From Nevskiaceae bacterium (GTDB lineage Bacteria; Pseudomonadota; Gammaproteobacteria; Steroidobacterales; Steroidobacteraceae), in contig VEQP01000011.1 of NCBI GenBank assembly GCA_018883185.1, positions 1 to 64,000 on the forward strand: a stretch of 64,000 bases of DNA, written 5' to 3'. The position numbers were made by a program, and so were the translations under genes. Of this stretch, positions 9,532-17,879 are shown piece by piece (position 1 is the stretch's first letter; every line of letters begins with the position of its first letter). The notes beneath the pieces are model-generated. The model was not told the origin of the DNA, did no database searches, and was given only the letters and a program-made list of their open reading frames with translations.

Positions 9532-10698
9532 ATGAGCCAGATCCGCGACGTCGAGGGGTTCGAGGAGATCCGGGCAGGCGTGCGTGCGCTCTGTGCCGAG
9601 TTTCCCGATGAGTATTTCCGCAAGATCGACGCCGAACGCGGCTATCCGGCCGAATTCGTCGATGCGCTGACCCGTGCTGGTTGGCTCGCTGGGCTGATTC
9701 CCGCCGAGTACGGGGGCTCTGGGCTTTCGCTGGCCGAGGCCTCGGTGGTCATGGAAGAGATCAATCGCAGCGGTGGCAACTCAGGCGCCTGTCACGGTCA
9801 GGTCTATGTCATGAACGTGCTGGTGCGCCACGGCTCTGAAGCTCAGCGCCGGCAGTATCTGCCGAAGATCGCCGCGGGCGAGTTGCGCATGCAGTCGATG
9901 GCCGTGACTGAGCCGACCACCGGTACCGATACCACCAAACTCAAGACCTTTGCGGCTCGCAAAGGGGATCGGTACGTCATCAACGGGCAAAAGGTGTGGA
10001 TCTCCCGCGTCCAGCACTCCGATCTCATGATCCTGCTGGCGCGCACCACGCCGCTGGCGGACGTCAGTCGCAAGTCGGACGGATTGTCGGTGTTTCTCGT
10101 CGATCTGCGCGAGGCGCTTGGCAAGGGGTTGTCGCTGCGTGCGATTCCCAACATGGTCAATCACGAGACCAACGAATTGTTCTTCGACAACCTCGAGATA
10201 CCGGTCGAGAATCTGATTGGCGAGGAGGGCAAGGGCTTCAAGTACATCCTAGATGGACTGAACGCCGAGCGCGTGTTGATCGCTGCCGAGTGCATCGGTG
10301 ATGCCTACTGGTTCGTGGCGCGCGCTGCGCGCTACGCGAGCGATCGGGTGGTGTTCGATCGGCCGATCGGCCAAAACCAGGGCGTGCAGTTCCCGATTGC
10401 TGAGACCTACATCGAAACTGAGGCCGCAAGTCTCATGCGCTACAAGGCCTGCGAACTCTACGACGCCAAAAAGCCCTGTGGTGCCGAGGCGAATATGGCC
10501 AAGTACCTCGCAGCCAAGGCCTCCTGGGAGGCAGCTAACGCCTGCATTCAGACCCACGGTGGCTTCGGCTTCGCGGCCGAATACGACGTGGAGCGGAAGT
10601 TTCGCGAGACTCGGCTGTATCAGGTTGCGCCGATCTCAACCAACTTCATCCTTTCTTACGTCGCCGAGCACCTGCTTGGTCTGCCGCGCTCGTACTGA
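9532..10698 (+). CDS. Acyl-CoA dehydrogenase family protein
   Basis: 388-residue flavoenzyme with the three-part acyl-CoA dehydrogenase fold: helical N-domain (1-120), beta domain with MAVTEPTTGTDTT (FAD/acyl contact, about 122-134) and KVWIS, and helical C-domain with the conserved QTHGGFGFAAEYDVERKFRE ending. The presumed base lies in the C-terminal helices. It should oxidise an acyl-CoA alpha-beta bond, passing electrons to ETF. Neighbours do not reveal the chain type. Confidence 0.9.
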   Translation: MSQIRDVEGFEEIRAGVRALCAEFPDEYFRKIDAERGYPAEFVDALTRAGWLAGLIPAEYGGSGLSLAEASVVMEEINRSGGNSGACHGQVYVMNVLVRHGSEAQRRQYLPKIAAGELRMQSMAVTEPTTGTDTTKLKTFAARKGDRYVINGQKVWISRVQHSDLMILLARTTPLADVSRKSDGLSVFLVDLREALGKGLSLRAIPNMVNHETNELFFDNLEIPVENLIGEEGKGFKYILDGLNAERVLIAAECIGDAYWFVARAARYASDRVVFDRPIGQNQGVQFPIAETYIETEAASLMRYKACELYDAKKPCGAEANMAKYLAAKASWEAANACIQTHGGFGFAAEYDVERKFRETRLYQVAPISTNFILSYVAEHLLGLPRSY

Positions 10699-11548
10699 TT
10701 CCGGCTCCATTGATGCTGCGCTGATCGCCTCGGTTCGGCGCATCGCGCGCGAGGCGGGCAATGCCATCCTGCAGATTTATCGCGAGCACGAACGCGGCAA
10801 TGCGATCGCCCTGCAGCATAAGTCCGATCATTCGCCGCTGACGGCTGCGGATCTCGCGGCCCATCGACTGATCAGCACGGAACTTGCCGCGCTGACCCCT
10901 GAGTGGCCGGTGTTGTCCGAAGAGTCTGCTGAGGTGTCGTTTGCGGAACGACAGCAATGGCAACGGTTTTGGCTTGTTGATCCGCTCGATGGCACCAAAG
11001 AATTTCTATCCTGCAACGGTGAGTTCACCGTCAATATTGCCCTCATCGATGCACACCAACCCGTATTTGGCGTCGTACACGTGCCGGTGAAAGATCTCGA
11101 TTACTGGGGCGTGACGTCTCCGGCTGTAGGCATGCCCGTCGGTGCCTGGCGTGCGCGGCAGCGTGGTGCGCTCGTTGAGTCGATCTGCGTGGCACGGCGG
11201 ACGGCGCAGCCAGTGCGGGTGGTCGGTAGTCGCTCGCATCGCGGCGATTCGCTCGATGGGTTTCTGAGCCGGTTGGGTCCGCACGAGCTCGTGTCCATGG
11301 GCAGCTCGCTGAAGTTCTGTGTGCTCGCCGAGGGCGCTGCCGATGTGTATCCCCGTCTTGGACCGACGTCCGAGTGGGATACGGCTGCCGCCCATGCCGT
11401 AGTGCAGGGGGCGGGCGGACGAGTGGTGCAGTTGGATGGTTCGCCACTCGAATATAACTGCCGCGATACGTGGCTCAATCCGCATTTCATCGCCTATGCC
11501 GCTGCCGACCGAGACTGGTCAGCGCTGCTGCACGGTAGCGATCAATGA
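10676..11548 (+). CDS. cysQ: 3'(2'),5'-bisphosphate nucleotidase CysQ
   Basis: Removes the 3'-phosphate from PAP, a by-product of sulfate assimilation. Seen: the Li-sensitive phosphatase motifs DNSP-like (SDHSPLTAAD), EE near SEESAE, the metal site DPLDGTKEF and the C-terminal WDTAAAHA. Alignment from memory with E. coli CysQ is close throughout. The start is uncertain: no ATG or GTG is near. TTG 10676 (23-nt overlap with the upstream gene) is the nearest conventional start; CTG 10721 aligns with the E. coli Met, and ATT 10709 is also possible. Confidence 0.85.
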   Translation: MVCRARTDSGSIDAALIASVRRIAREAGNAILQIYREHERGNAIALQHKSDHSPLTAADLAAHRLISTELAALTPEWPVLSEESAEVSFAERQQWQRFWLVDPLDGTKEFLSCNGEFTVNIALIDAHQPVFGVVHVPVKDLDYWGVTSPAVGMPVGAWRARQRGALVESICVARRTAQPVRVVGSRSHRGDSLDGFLSRLGPHELVSMGSSLKFCVLAEGAADVYPRLGPTSEWDTAAAHAVVQGAGGRVVQLDGSPLEYNCRDTWLNPHFIAYAAADRDWSALLHGSDQ

Positions 11549-11561
11549 TCTCGGGTACTCA

Positions 11562-12086
11562 ATGATTTACGAATTCGACGGTCGAAGACCCGAAATTGCC
11601 GCGAACGCCTATATCGCGCCGTCCGCCGATGTCATCGGCAGCGTGCGCCTCGGCGCCCGATCCAGTCTCTGGTTTCAGGTGGTGCTTCGCGGTGACAACG
11701 ATTGGATCGACATCGGTGCCGACAGCAACATTCAGGATGGCAGTGTCATTCACACCGATGTCGGTGTGCCGACCCGACTCGGTGAACGCGTCACGGTGGG
11801 GCACGTCGCCTTCTTGCACTGCTGCACGGTCGGGGACGATTCCCTGATTGCCAACGGTGCGCGGGTGCTTGATCGGGTGGTGATCGGCAGGCACTGCGTC
11901 ATCGCGGCCGGTGCATTGATTCCACCAGACCGGACGATTCCCGATGGCTCGGTCGTCATGGGATCACCCGGCAAGATCGTGCGCGAGGTGACCGAGCGCG
12001 ATCTGGCGATGATTGCCAATACGGCGCGCCATTACGCTGCCCGCGCCGCCGCTTACCGCGAAAAGTTGCTGCCGCTCAACCGTTGA
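11562..12086 (+). CDS. Gamma-carbonic anhydrase family protein (YrdA-like)
   Basis: 174 residues forming a left-handed beta-helix trimer of hexapeptide repeats. The three metal-ligand histidines expected in the family are at residues 64, 81 and 86 (VIHTDVG and VGHVAFLH). Such proteins bind Zn/Fe; many homologues (YrdA, CaiE relatives) have weak or undefined carbonic anhydrase activity. ATG 11562 is chosen because the conserved N-terminus MIYEFDG starts there. Convergent neighbour: alpha/beta hydrolase, immediately adjacent. Confidence 0.9.
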   Translation: MIYEFDGRRPEIAANAYIAPSADVIGSVRLGARSSLWFQVVLRGDNDWIDIGADSNIQDGSVIHTDVGVPTRLGERVTVGHVAFLHCCTVGDDSLIANGARVLDRVVIGRHCVIAAGALIPPDRTIPDGSVVMGSPGKIVREVTERDLAMIANTARHYAARAAAYREKLLPLNR

Positions 12087-13064
12087 TCACCGCGTCTCGA
12101 GAAATGCCGTGATCCACGCGCGCACGCGCGCCGTGTCGCGCGCGGCGAGGATATCGCCCGCCAGCACGTGACTCGAACGATCAGCGCTGCCGTTGACCGC
12201 TTGCAGTCGTTTGTCCTTGGCGCCGAGGCGGGCAAACGCCCGTTCGGTTTGCTCTGGCTCAACCACCTGATCCTGGGGCGAGTACAGCACCAGAGTGGGC
12301 GTCGTGATTGCCTCCAGCGGCGAATCGCGCACGAGTTTCACGAGCGCCATCATCGGCAGCAAGGCGTCCGAGGGGTACTGCCAATTCCAGTAGCGCGCTT
12401 GCGCGGGGTTAGCCGGTTGCCAGCGATGTTCGGACCCCATGACCGCGCGTAACACCTGCGCGCCCCAGGGTCCCGCGAGCAATTCCGCGCCTGCGCCGCG
12501 TGGTCCGAGATTGGGTGAAATCAGTACGAGCGCCGCGATTCGCGCGGGATCGCGCTGCGCGAGCCACAGTGCCAGCGTGCCGCCGGTAGAGGTGCCGACG
12601 ACGATCACCCGCTCGCCGAGTTCGCGGCCGATGGCCAAGGCCTCCGTCGCATCTTGCAGCCACTCGTTGCCCTGCACCTGACCCATCGCCTGCGGGTTGC
12701 GGCCGTGGCCGGCGAGACGCGTGTAAAACACGTTGGCACCGAGTTGTGCGCCGAGTTCGTCGCAGAGTGGGGCCACTTCCTGTCGCGAGGCGCTGAAGCC
12801 GTGCAAATAGATGATCGACAGTGCTGTCTTGCGTCGATCAGGATGCGCCCAAACAATCGTTTTTTCAGCGCCCGGAACGATGTCTGGATGGCGTTGCTCG
12901 TTTGCGGCAAGGTAGGCATCGAGCACCGCCGGGGTTTGCGGTACCTGCACCGGTGTGACCGTCTCATCGATGCGATAGACGGGTCCGGCAAAGTAGACGA
13001 GCGTGAGCAGCACGGGCGCCGAGGCCGCCACGAGCCAACGACGCTTGGGAGATTGGGGAGCCAT
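12087..13064 (-). CDS. Alpha/beta hydrolase (membrane-anchored)
   Basis: 325 residues from ATG 13064, with an N-terminal hydrophobic anchor (about 10-30) and then an alpha/beta hydrolase domain. Seen: the oxyanion region YLHGFSASRQE, nucleophile elbow GTSTGG (Ser), Asp in YSPQDQVV and His in DRSSHV, a complete triad. It resembles lysophospholipase/carboxylesterase-like enzymes. It is divergent from bchO (45 bp apart), and I infer no role in photosynthesis. Confidence 0.8.
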   Translation of the reverse strand: MAPQSPKRRWLVAASAPVLLTLVYFAGPVYRIDETVTPVQVPQTPAVLDAYLAANEQRHPDIVPGAEKTIVWAHPDRRKTALSIIYLHGFSASRQEVAPLCDELGAQLGANVFYTRLAGHGRNPQAMGQVQGNEWLQDATEALAIGRELGERVIVVGTSTGGTLALWLAQRDPARIAALVLISPNLGPRGAGAELLAGPWGAQVLRAVMGSEHRWQPANPAQARYWNWQYPSDALLPMMALVKLVRDSPLEAITTPTLVLYSPQDQVVEPEQTERAFARLGAKDKRLQAVNGSADRSSHVLAGDILAARDTARVRAWITAFLETR

Positions 13065-13108
13065 TGGGCGGGTAACATACCCCAAGCGGCGGGGACGGAG
13101 AGGCGACG

Positions 13109-14005
13109 GTGACGCAATTGCAGGGTCCCTCATGGGAGGCGGACGGTCAGGATTGGCCGAATAGAGACTGCAGCCGCTTCGTTTCGGCGGCCGGCCTGCG
13201 TTGGCACGTGCAGTACGCAGGTACGGGCCCGGTGTGTCTGCTGTTGCACGGTACCGGTGCTTCGACGCACTCGTTCCGCGATCTGCTGCCGCAGCTGGCA
13301 AAGTCGTTCACCGTGATCGCGCCTGATCTCCCGGGACACGGCTTCACTGAGCGCCCGCGCGAGCTGGCCGGCTTGTCGCTGCCTGGCATGGCGGCGGGCG
13401 TCGCGGCTTTGCTCGATGAATTGCGCTTGTCTCCGGCGCTAGCCGTCGGTCACTCAGCGGGTGCTGCGATCCTCTGCCGGATGTGTCTCGATCGGCGTAT
13501 CGAGCCCGGGCTGCTCGTCAGTCTGAACGGTGCGCTGTTGCCGTTGCCGGGGTTCAAGCACCCGTCGATCACGCCCTTCATCCGCCCCTTTGTCAGCAGC
13601 GATTGGTTATCGCGCTGGTTCGCAAAGCGACTCGAAGCCCCTGGCGAAGTAGAGCGTTTGCTGCGGGCCACGGGTTCGCAACTCGATGCCCGCGGATTGC
13701 AGCTCTACGCGCGTCTCGTTCGCGCGCCGGCGCATGCAGGCGCTGCGCTGGCGATGATGGGCGTATGGGACGTGCGGCCGCTCGAGCGCGAAATAGCCTC
13801 GCTCGCAACACCGCTGCGGCTGTTCGTTGGCGCCAATGATCGGATGATCCTCCCGGGCGAGGCCCTGCGCGTACTTCGTCTGCTGCCGCAAGCCGAACTC
13901 ACGCAACTGCCTGGACTCGGACATCTGGCGCACGAGGAGCAGCCGGCCCTGCTCGCGCAGTTGATCATCGACGCGGCTCGCGAGCGACGGATCGTTCCAT
14001 CCTGA
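13109..14005 (+). CDS. bchO: BchO, magnesium-chelatase-associated alpha/beta hydrolase
   Basis: 298-residue alpha/beta hydrolase matching BchO proteins: LLLHGTGASTHSF oxyanion segment, nucleophile elbow VGHSAGAAIL followed by the diagnostic LNGALLPLPGF, late Asp in VGANDRMI and His in GLGHLAHEE. BchO is a putative accessory of Mg-chelatase in bacteriochlorophyll synthesis; its chemistry is unproven. The start is GTG 13109. It normally lies with bchI and bchD; here neither is present, and the following gene is crtI. Confidence 0.85.
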   Translation: MTQLQGPSWEADGQDWPNRDCSRFVSAAGLRWHVQYAGTGPVCLLLHGTGASTHSFRDLLPQLAKSFTVIAPDLPGHGFTERPRELAGLSLPGMAAGVAALLDELRLSPALAVGHSAGAAILCRMCLDRRIEPGLLVSLNGALLPLPGFKHPSITPFIRPFVSSDWLSRWFAKRLEAPGEVERLLRATGSQLDARGLQLYARLVRAPAHAGAALAMMGVWDVRPLEREIASLATPLRLFVGANDRMILPGEALRVLRLLPQAELTQLPGLGHLAHEEQPALLAQLIIDAARERRIVPS

Positions 14006-14009
14006 TCCG

Positions 14010-14027
14010 CCGCACGGTATCGTGCGG
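14010..14027. other. Short hairpin between bchO and crtI
   Basis: A perfect 7-bp inverted repeat, CCGCACG and CGTGCGG, separated by a 4-nt GTAT loop, lies just after the bchO stop and 26 bp before crtI. There is no T-tract, so it is a weak terminator at best; it may separate or stabilise the two messages. Confidence 0.4.
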
Positions 14028-14053
14028 GGCGTCGGTTACGCAGAGGTAGATGA

Positions 14054-15526
14054 ATGGCTCGGGCAATCGTCATCGGCAGCGGCTTCGGTGGGTTGGCAGC
14101 AGCGGCGCGTCTCGGCGCACGCGGCTACGAGGTCACGGTGCTGGAGAAACTCGATGCCCCGGGCGGTCGCGCCTATGTGTATCGGCAGGACGGCTACACC
14201 TTCGATGCCGGCCCGACGATCGTCACGGCGCCCTATCTATTCGAGGAGTTGTGGCAGGCTTGCGGTCGTCGGCTCGCCGACGATGTGACGTTGCGCGCCC
14301 TCGACCCGTTTTACGAAGTGCGCTTCGATGATGGTGACGTGTTCCGTTACACCGCTGACTTGGCCCTCATGCGCGAGCAGATCGCGCGCATCGAACCACG
14401 GGATGTGGCCGGTTTCGACAGGTTTCTCGAGGTCAGCAAGGAAATCTACCGCGTGGCGTTCATCGGCCAGGCCGAGCAACCGTTCCACGAACTCGGTGCC
14501 TTGTTCAAGGCAGCGCCGGATCTACTGCGTCTCGGCGGTTACCGCTCGGTCTACAGCGAGGTATCGCGTTATTTTCACAGCGATAAATTGCGCATCCTGT
14601 TCAGCTTCCATCCGCTGCTGATCGGTGGCAATCCGTTCACGACCACGGCGTATTACTGTTTGATCGCTCATCTCGAGCGCACGCATGGTGTGCACTACGC
14701 CGAGGGCGGTATGGGCGCGTTGGTCCGCGGCATCGTCGGTCTCATCGAGCGACAAGGAGGGCGCGTCCGCTGCAATGCGGAGGTCAGCGAGGTGCTGGTG
14801 GATCGAGGCCGGGCGAGAGGTGTGCGCCTCGTCGATGGCGAGGTGCTCGAAGCCGACATCGTCGTCTCCAATGCGGATGCCGCGTGGACCTACGGCAAAC
14901 TGCTAGCGCACCACCCGCGGCGTCGCTGGACTGATGCCAAGCTTGCGCGTGCGCGCTACTCGATGAGCCTGTTCGTCTGGTACTTCGGTACACACCGTCG
15001 CTACGACGACGTCTATCACCACACGATGGTGCTGGGCCCCCGTTACAAGCCGCTGCTCGACGATATCTTCAAGCGCAAGGTGCTCGCCGAAGATTTCAGT
15101 CTCTACCTGCATCGTCCGAGTGCCAGCGACAGCACGCTGGCGCCGCCGGGCTGCGATTCTTTCTACGTGCTCGCGCCGGTACCGCATTTGCAGAGCGGCA
15201 CGGATTGGCGCAGCCATGCCGAGCCCTACCGTGCCGCGGTGGAGTGCAGGCTGGAGGCCACGGTGCTGCCGGGTCTCAGCCAGTCGATCGCAACCTCGCA
15301 CATGCTCACGCCGCTGGATTTTCGCGATCGACTTTCTTCGGTGAACGGGGCGGCCTTCGCCATGGAACCGCAGCTGTTCCAGAGCGCGTGGTTTCGCCCG
15401 CACAATCGCAGCGAGGAGGTGGAGGGCTTGTATCTCGTGGGCGCGGGAACCCATCCGGGCGCAGGGCTGCCCGGTGTGCTGTCCTCCGCGCGTATCCTCG
15501 ACAAGATCGTGCCGTCGCCGCGCTGA
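14054..15526 (+). CDS. crtI: Phytoene desaturase CrtI
   Basis: 490-residue FAD-dependent desaturase converting phytoene stepwise to neurosporene/lycopene. Seen: N-terminal dinucleotide-binding GSGFGGLAAAARL (about 8-20), GGRAYVYRQDGYTFDAGPTI, the MG-LV-GI segment, and the C-terminal carotenoid-oxidoreductase signature GLYLVGAGTHPGAGLPGV. With crtB, crtC, crtD and crtF nearby it should feed the spirilloxanthin series. It is convergent with crtD, with a 47-bp gap. Confidence 0.95.
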   Translation: MARAIVIGSGFGGLAAAARLGARGYEVTVLEKLDAPGGRAYVYRQDGYTFDAGPTIVTAPYLFEELWQACGRRLADDVTLRALDPFYEVRFDDGDVFRYTADLALMREQIARIEPRDVAGFDRFLEVSKEIYRVAFIGQAEQPFHELGALFKAAPDLLRLGGYRSVYSEVSRYFHSDKLRILFSFHPLLIGGNPFTTTAYYCLIAHLERTHGVHYAEGGMGALVRGIVGLIERQGGRVRCNAEVSEVLVDRGRARGVRLVDGEVLEADIVVSNADAAWTYGKLLAHHPRRRWTDAKLARARYSMSLFVWYFGTHRRYDDVYHHTMVLGPRYKPLLDDIFKRKVLAEDFSLYLHRPSASDSTLAPPGCDSFYVLAPVPHLQSGTDWRSHAEPYRAAVECRLEATVLPGLSQSIATSHMLTPLDFRDRLSSVNGAAFAMEPQLFQSAWFRPHNRSEEVEGLYLVGAGTHPGAGLPGVLSSARILDKIVPSPR

Positions 15527-15540
15527 ACGGCGCGCAACCA

Positions 15541-15570
15541 TGATCGGCGCCGGCCTGATCGGTGCCGGTC
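15541..15570. repeat. Tandem 15-bp repeat between crtI and crtD
   Basis: Two adjacent 15-bp units (TGATCGGCGCCGGCC, then TGATCGGTGCCGGTC), 13 of 15 bases identical, fill most of the short convergent gap. The units are GC-rich and partly self-complementary. Probably a chance or replication-slippage repeat; a bidirectional terminator is possible. Confidence 0.4.
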
Positions 15571-15573
15571 CGC

Positions 15574-17064
15574 TCAGCTCGCGTCGGCGGCGAGTCGTGC
15601 GGCAGCGAGGCGCCCCGAGAGTGTCGCCATCGGGATCCCAGGCCCGGGATGCGCCGATCCACCCGCCAGATACAACCCCGCGATCGGGGTCTGCGAGGCG
15701 GGCTTCTCAAAACTCGCGAACGCCCCGTGGTTGGCGCGGCCGTAGAGGGCGCCCCCCGTGCAGGGAAACAAGCGCTCGAAGTCCTGCGGGCGTGTCACCA
15801 CCCCATCGCCAGGTCGGTAGTCGATCTGCAGATCGCAAGCTTGGAGCAACTCGAACACACGCTGTTCGAGCGTGGCAAGGCTCGCATCGTCGACACCGCC
15901 GCGATCGCCATCAGCCGGTGCGTTGACGAGCAGCAGCATGCGCTCGCGACCCTGTGGATCCGCTGTGACTTCCTTTGAATCGCTTCGATCCTGAGCGCAG
16001 AGATACACCGTGGGCTCCGCTGTAATGCGCCGATCGGCAAAAATTGCCGAGAACTCCCGCGGATAGTCGGCGGCAAAGAATACATTGTGGTGTTGCAGTT
16101 CGAATCCGCTGGTTCGAGCATGCAGACACCACGTCACGGCGGAGAGTCCCCGTTGCTGCGGCGCGATGACGCCAGTGGCGACGCGAACGTTATCGCCGAG
16201 TGCGCCGCTCGCCAACGCATTCGCGTCGCCATTGAACACCACGGCATCGGCATCAAGGATTTCGCCCGACTGCAACTCGACGCCGCTCGCGCGGCCGTTG
16301 CGAGTCAGTATGCGTTGAACGGGAGCGTCGTAACGGTAGACCACCCCCTGCGAGCGACCGAGATTCTCGAGTGCGCGGGCCACTTCGCGCATGCCGCCGC
16401 GCACTAGCCACACGCCGCTTTGCTCGACGTGGGCAATCAGCATCAGCGTAGCCGGTGCGGCAAGTGGCGAGGAGCCGACGTAGGTCGCATAGCGCCCAAA
16501 TAGCTGTCGCAGTCGCGGATCCCGGAAATGGGCGCCAAGCGCCTGCCACAGTGACTGCCACGGTGGCGTACTCCACATCGCGGCGAGGCCTCGTGCGCCG
16601 AGCCGCCCGACGAGTTGCGCGGGCGAGGGTCGCGCCACCATCATGAAACTGTCGCGCAGGGTTGCGTATACCCGGGCACTGCGCTGGCAGAGTTCTAGAT
16701 AGCCTTGAGCCTCGCGCTCGCCGGCGAACTCGCGAATGGCAGCGGCGGAGCGCTGCACGTCGGCGTGCAGATCAAGCACGCCGCCCGAACGCCAGGCATG
16801 CCGCGCGAGGATGCCCGCTCGTTCCAGCTGCAGATGATCTTCGAAACGTTGTCCGCAATCGCGGAACAACTCCGCGAACACCTCGTGCATCGTGAACACG
16901 GTGGGTCCTGCATCGATCGCTTGTCCGTCGACATCGACGCTGCGCAGCTTGCCGCCCGGGCCGGATGCACGTTCGAGGACGGTGACGCTTCGACCTTGAC
17001 GGGCGAGATCCGCAGCAGCGGCCAGGCCACCCATACCAGCACCGACGACGATAACGCGACGCAC
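15574..17064 (-). CDS. crtD: Methoxyneurosporene/hydroxyneurosporene desaturase CrtD
   Basis: 496 residues, CrtI-family FAD desaturase with VVGAGMGGLAAAADL at the N-terminus, GPGGKLRSV, DAGPTVFTM, and the C-terminal GLYLAGGSAHPGPGIPMATLSGR. The ending is that of C-3,4 desaturases (CrtD) rather than CrtI, and a separate crtI is present, so CrtD is preferred. It introduces the 3,4 double bond in 1-hydroxy carotenoids of the spirilloxanthin pathway. Start taken as GTG 17064, directly before the FAD fold. Confidence 0.9.
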   Translation of the reverse strand: MRRVIVVGAGMGGLAAAADLARQGRSVTVLERASGPGGKLRSVDVDGQAIDAGPTVFTMHEVFAELFRDCGQRFEDHLQLERAGILARHAWRSGGVLDLHADVQRSAAAIREFAGEREAQGYLELCQRSARVYATLRDSFMMVARPSPAQLVGRLGARGLAAMWSTPPWQSLWQALGAHFRDPRLRQLFGRYATYVGSSPLAAPATLMLIAHVEQSGVWLVRGGMREVARALENLGRSQGVVYRYDAPVQRILTRNGRASGVELQSGEILDADAVVFNGDANALASGALGDNVRVATGVIAPQQRGLSAVTWCLHARTSGFELQHHNVFFAADYPREFSAIFADRRITAEPTVYLCAQDRSDSKEVTADPQGRERMLLLVNAPADGDRGGVDDASLATLEQRVFELLQACDLQIDYRPGDGVVTRPQDFERLFPCTGGALYGRANHGAFASFEKPASQTPIAGLYLAGGSAHPGPGIPMATLSGRLAAARLAADAS

Positions 17065-17072
17065 GACCCGCT

Positions 17073-17795
17073 TCAGCCGCGCGCCGGTGTCCGGCGACCG
17101 ACGCTGGCCTGATGGTAGAGGATGAGACCGAGACCCACGACCAGAGGGATCGCCCAAAGGCCGGGGTGCAAGGCCAGAGCCGGTACGGTGCGTACGGCGC
17201 CGAAAGCGAAGAAGGCCGTGTACACGGAAATACCGGCGCCAACCAGGGCCTTGATGTGCTCGCGCAACCAGTCGAGCGGGCGACGCTGCGGCTTATAGAG
17301 AAACCAAAGATTGGTGGCGACGGTGGCAAGCCCGATGGCCGGCATGCCGAGCATCAGCGGCAAGTCGGCACGCCAGGACTGGTAGGCGCAGTGGATGGAG
17401 GCGATGAACAGAGCGCCTTGCAGCGCGAGGTTGCGCCACTCGAGATTCGCCTCGTGTCGCTCGCGGTTTTGCACGCAGAGCCAGCCGTACCACGCGAGGT
17501 TCAGCGTAAGAATCGCTAGACCCTGCATCATCCAGCCGAAGATGCCGCGGATCCACACAGGGTTGGTCAGATGTGGGTGCGTGCCGAGCGGGTCGAGCAG
17601 CGTGCAGGCGCTGATGCCGACAGCGGCCGTGCCTGTCAGCAGCATGCAGACGCTGAATACACGACCCCATTTGCGATGCTGCACGCCACCCTTCAGGCCG
17701 AGTATCGGCACCCAAAACGCGACGAGGCCCACGCTGCCGAACAGGATGTGCAGCACGACGAAGGATTTGAAGAAAACCGGAATCAACGAGTCCAT
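17073..17795 (-). CDS. DUF2306-like multi-span membrane protein
   Basis: 240 residues from ATG 17795 with about seven TM helices: about 8-30, 43-63, 82-103, 120-138, 145-163, 180-200, 208-228. The N-terminal pattern G-x3-FW-x-P-x3-KGG-x2-H-x3-G resembles DUF2306 proteins; conserved His residues (LHILFG, VQHRKWG, GTHPH) could bind haem or metal (inference). It precedes crtD by 8 nt on the same strand, so it shares the carotenoid transcript. No function known to me. Confidence 0.7.
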   Translation of the reverse strand: MDSLIPVFFKSFVVLHILFGSVGLVAFWVPILGLKGGVQHRKWGRVFSVCMLLTGTAAVGISACTLLDPLGTHPHLTNPVWIRGIFGWMMQGLAILTLNLAWYGWLCVQNRERHEANLEWRNLALQGALFIASIHCAYQSWRADLPLMLGMPAIGLATVATNLWFLYKPQRRPLDWLREHIKALVGAGISVYTAFFAFGAVRTVPALALHPGLWAIPLVVGLGLILYHQASVGRRTPARG

Positions 17796-17815
17796 GAGGT
17801 GGTGATGCTGCGCTG

Positions 17816-17829
17816 CAGGCGTGCGCCTG
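17816..17829. repeat. Palindrome in the P450 upstream region
   Basis: CAGGCG-TG-CGCCTG is a perfect 6-bp inverted repeat in the 84-bp gap between the DUF2306-like gene and the divergent P450 gene. A second near-palindrome (AAGGCCGCGGCCCTT, 17832-17846) follows directly. Both could be operator sites for this divergent promoter region. No TGT-N12-ACA site is present. Confidence 0.35.
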
Positions 17830-17879
17830 TAAAGGCCGCGGCCCTTCACGTCAGCCTCGGTGCGCGTTAGGGTAAGACC

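Noticed and set aside
14010-14027. bchO-crtI hairpin as a rho-independent terminator
   Set aside because: No U-tract follows; listed only as a hairpin.
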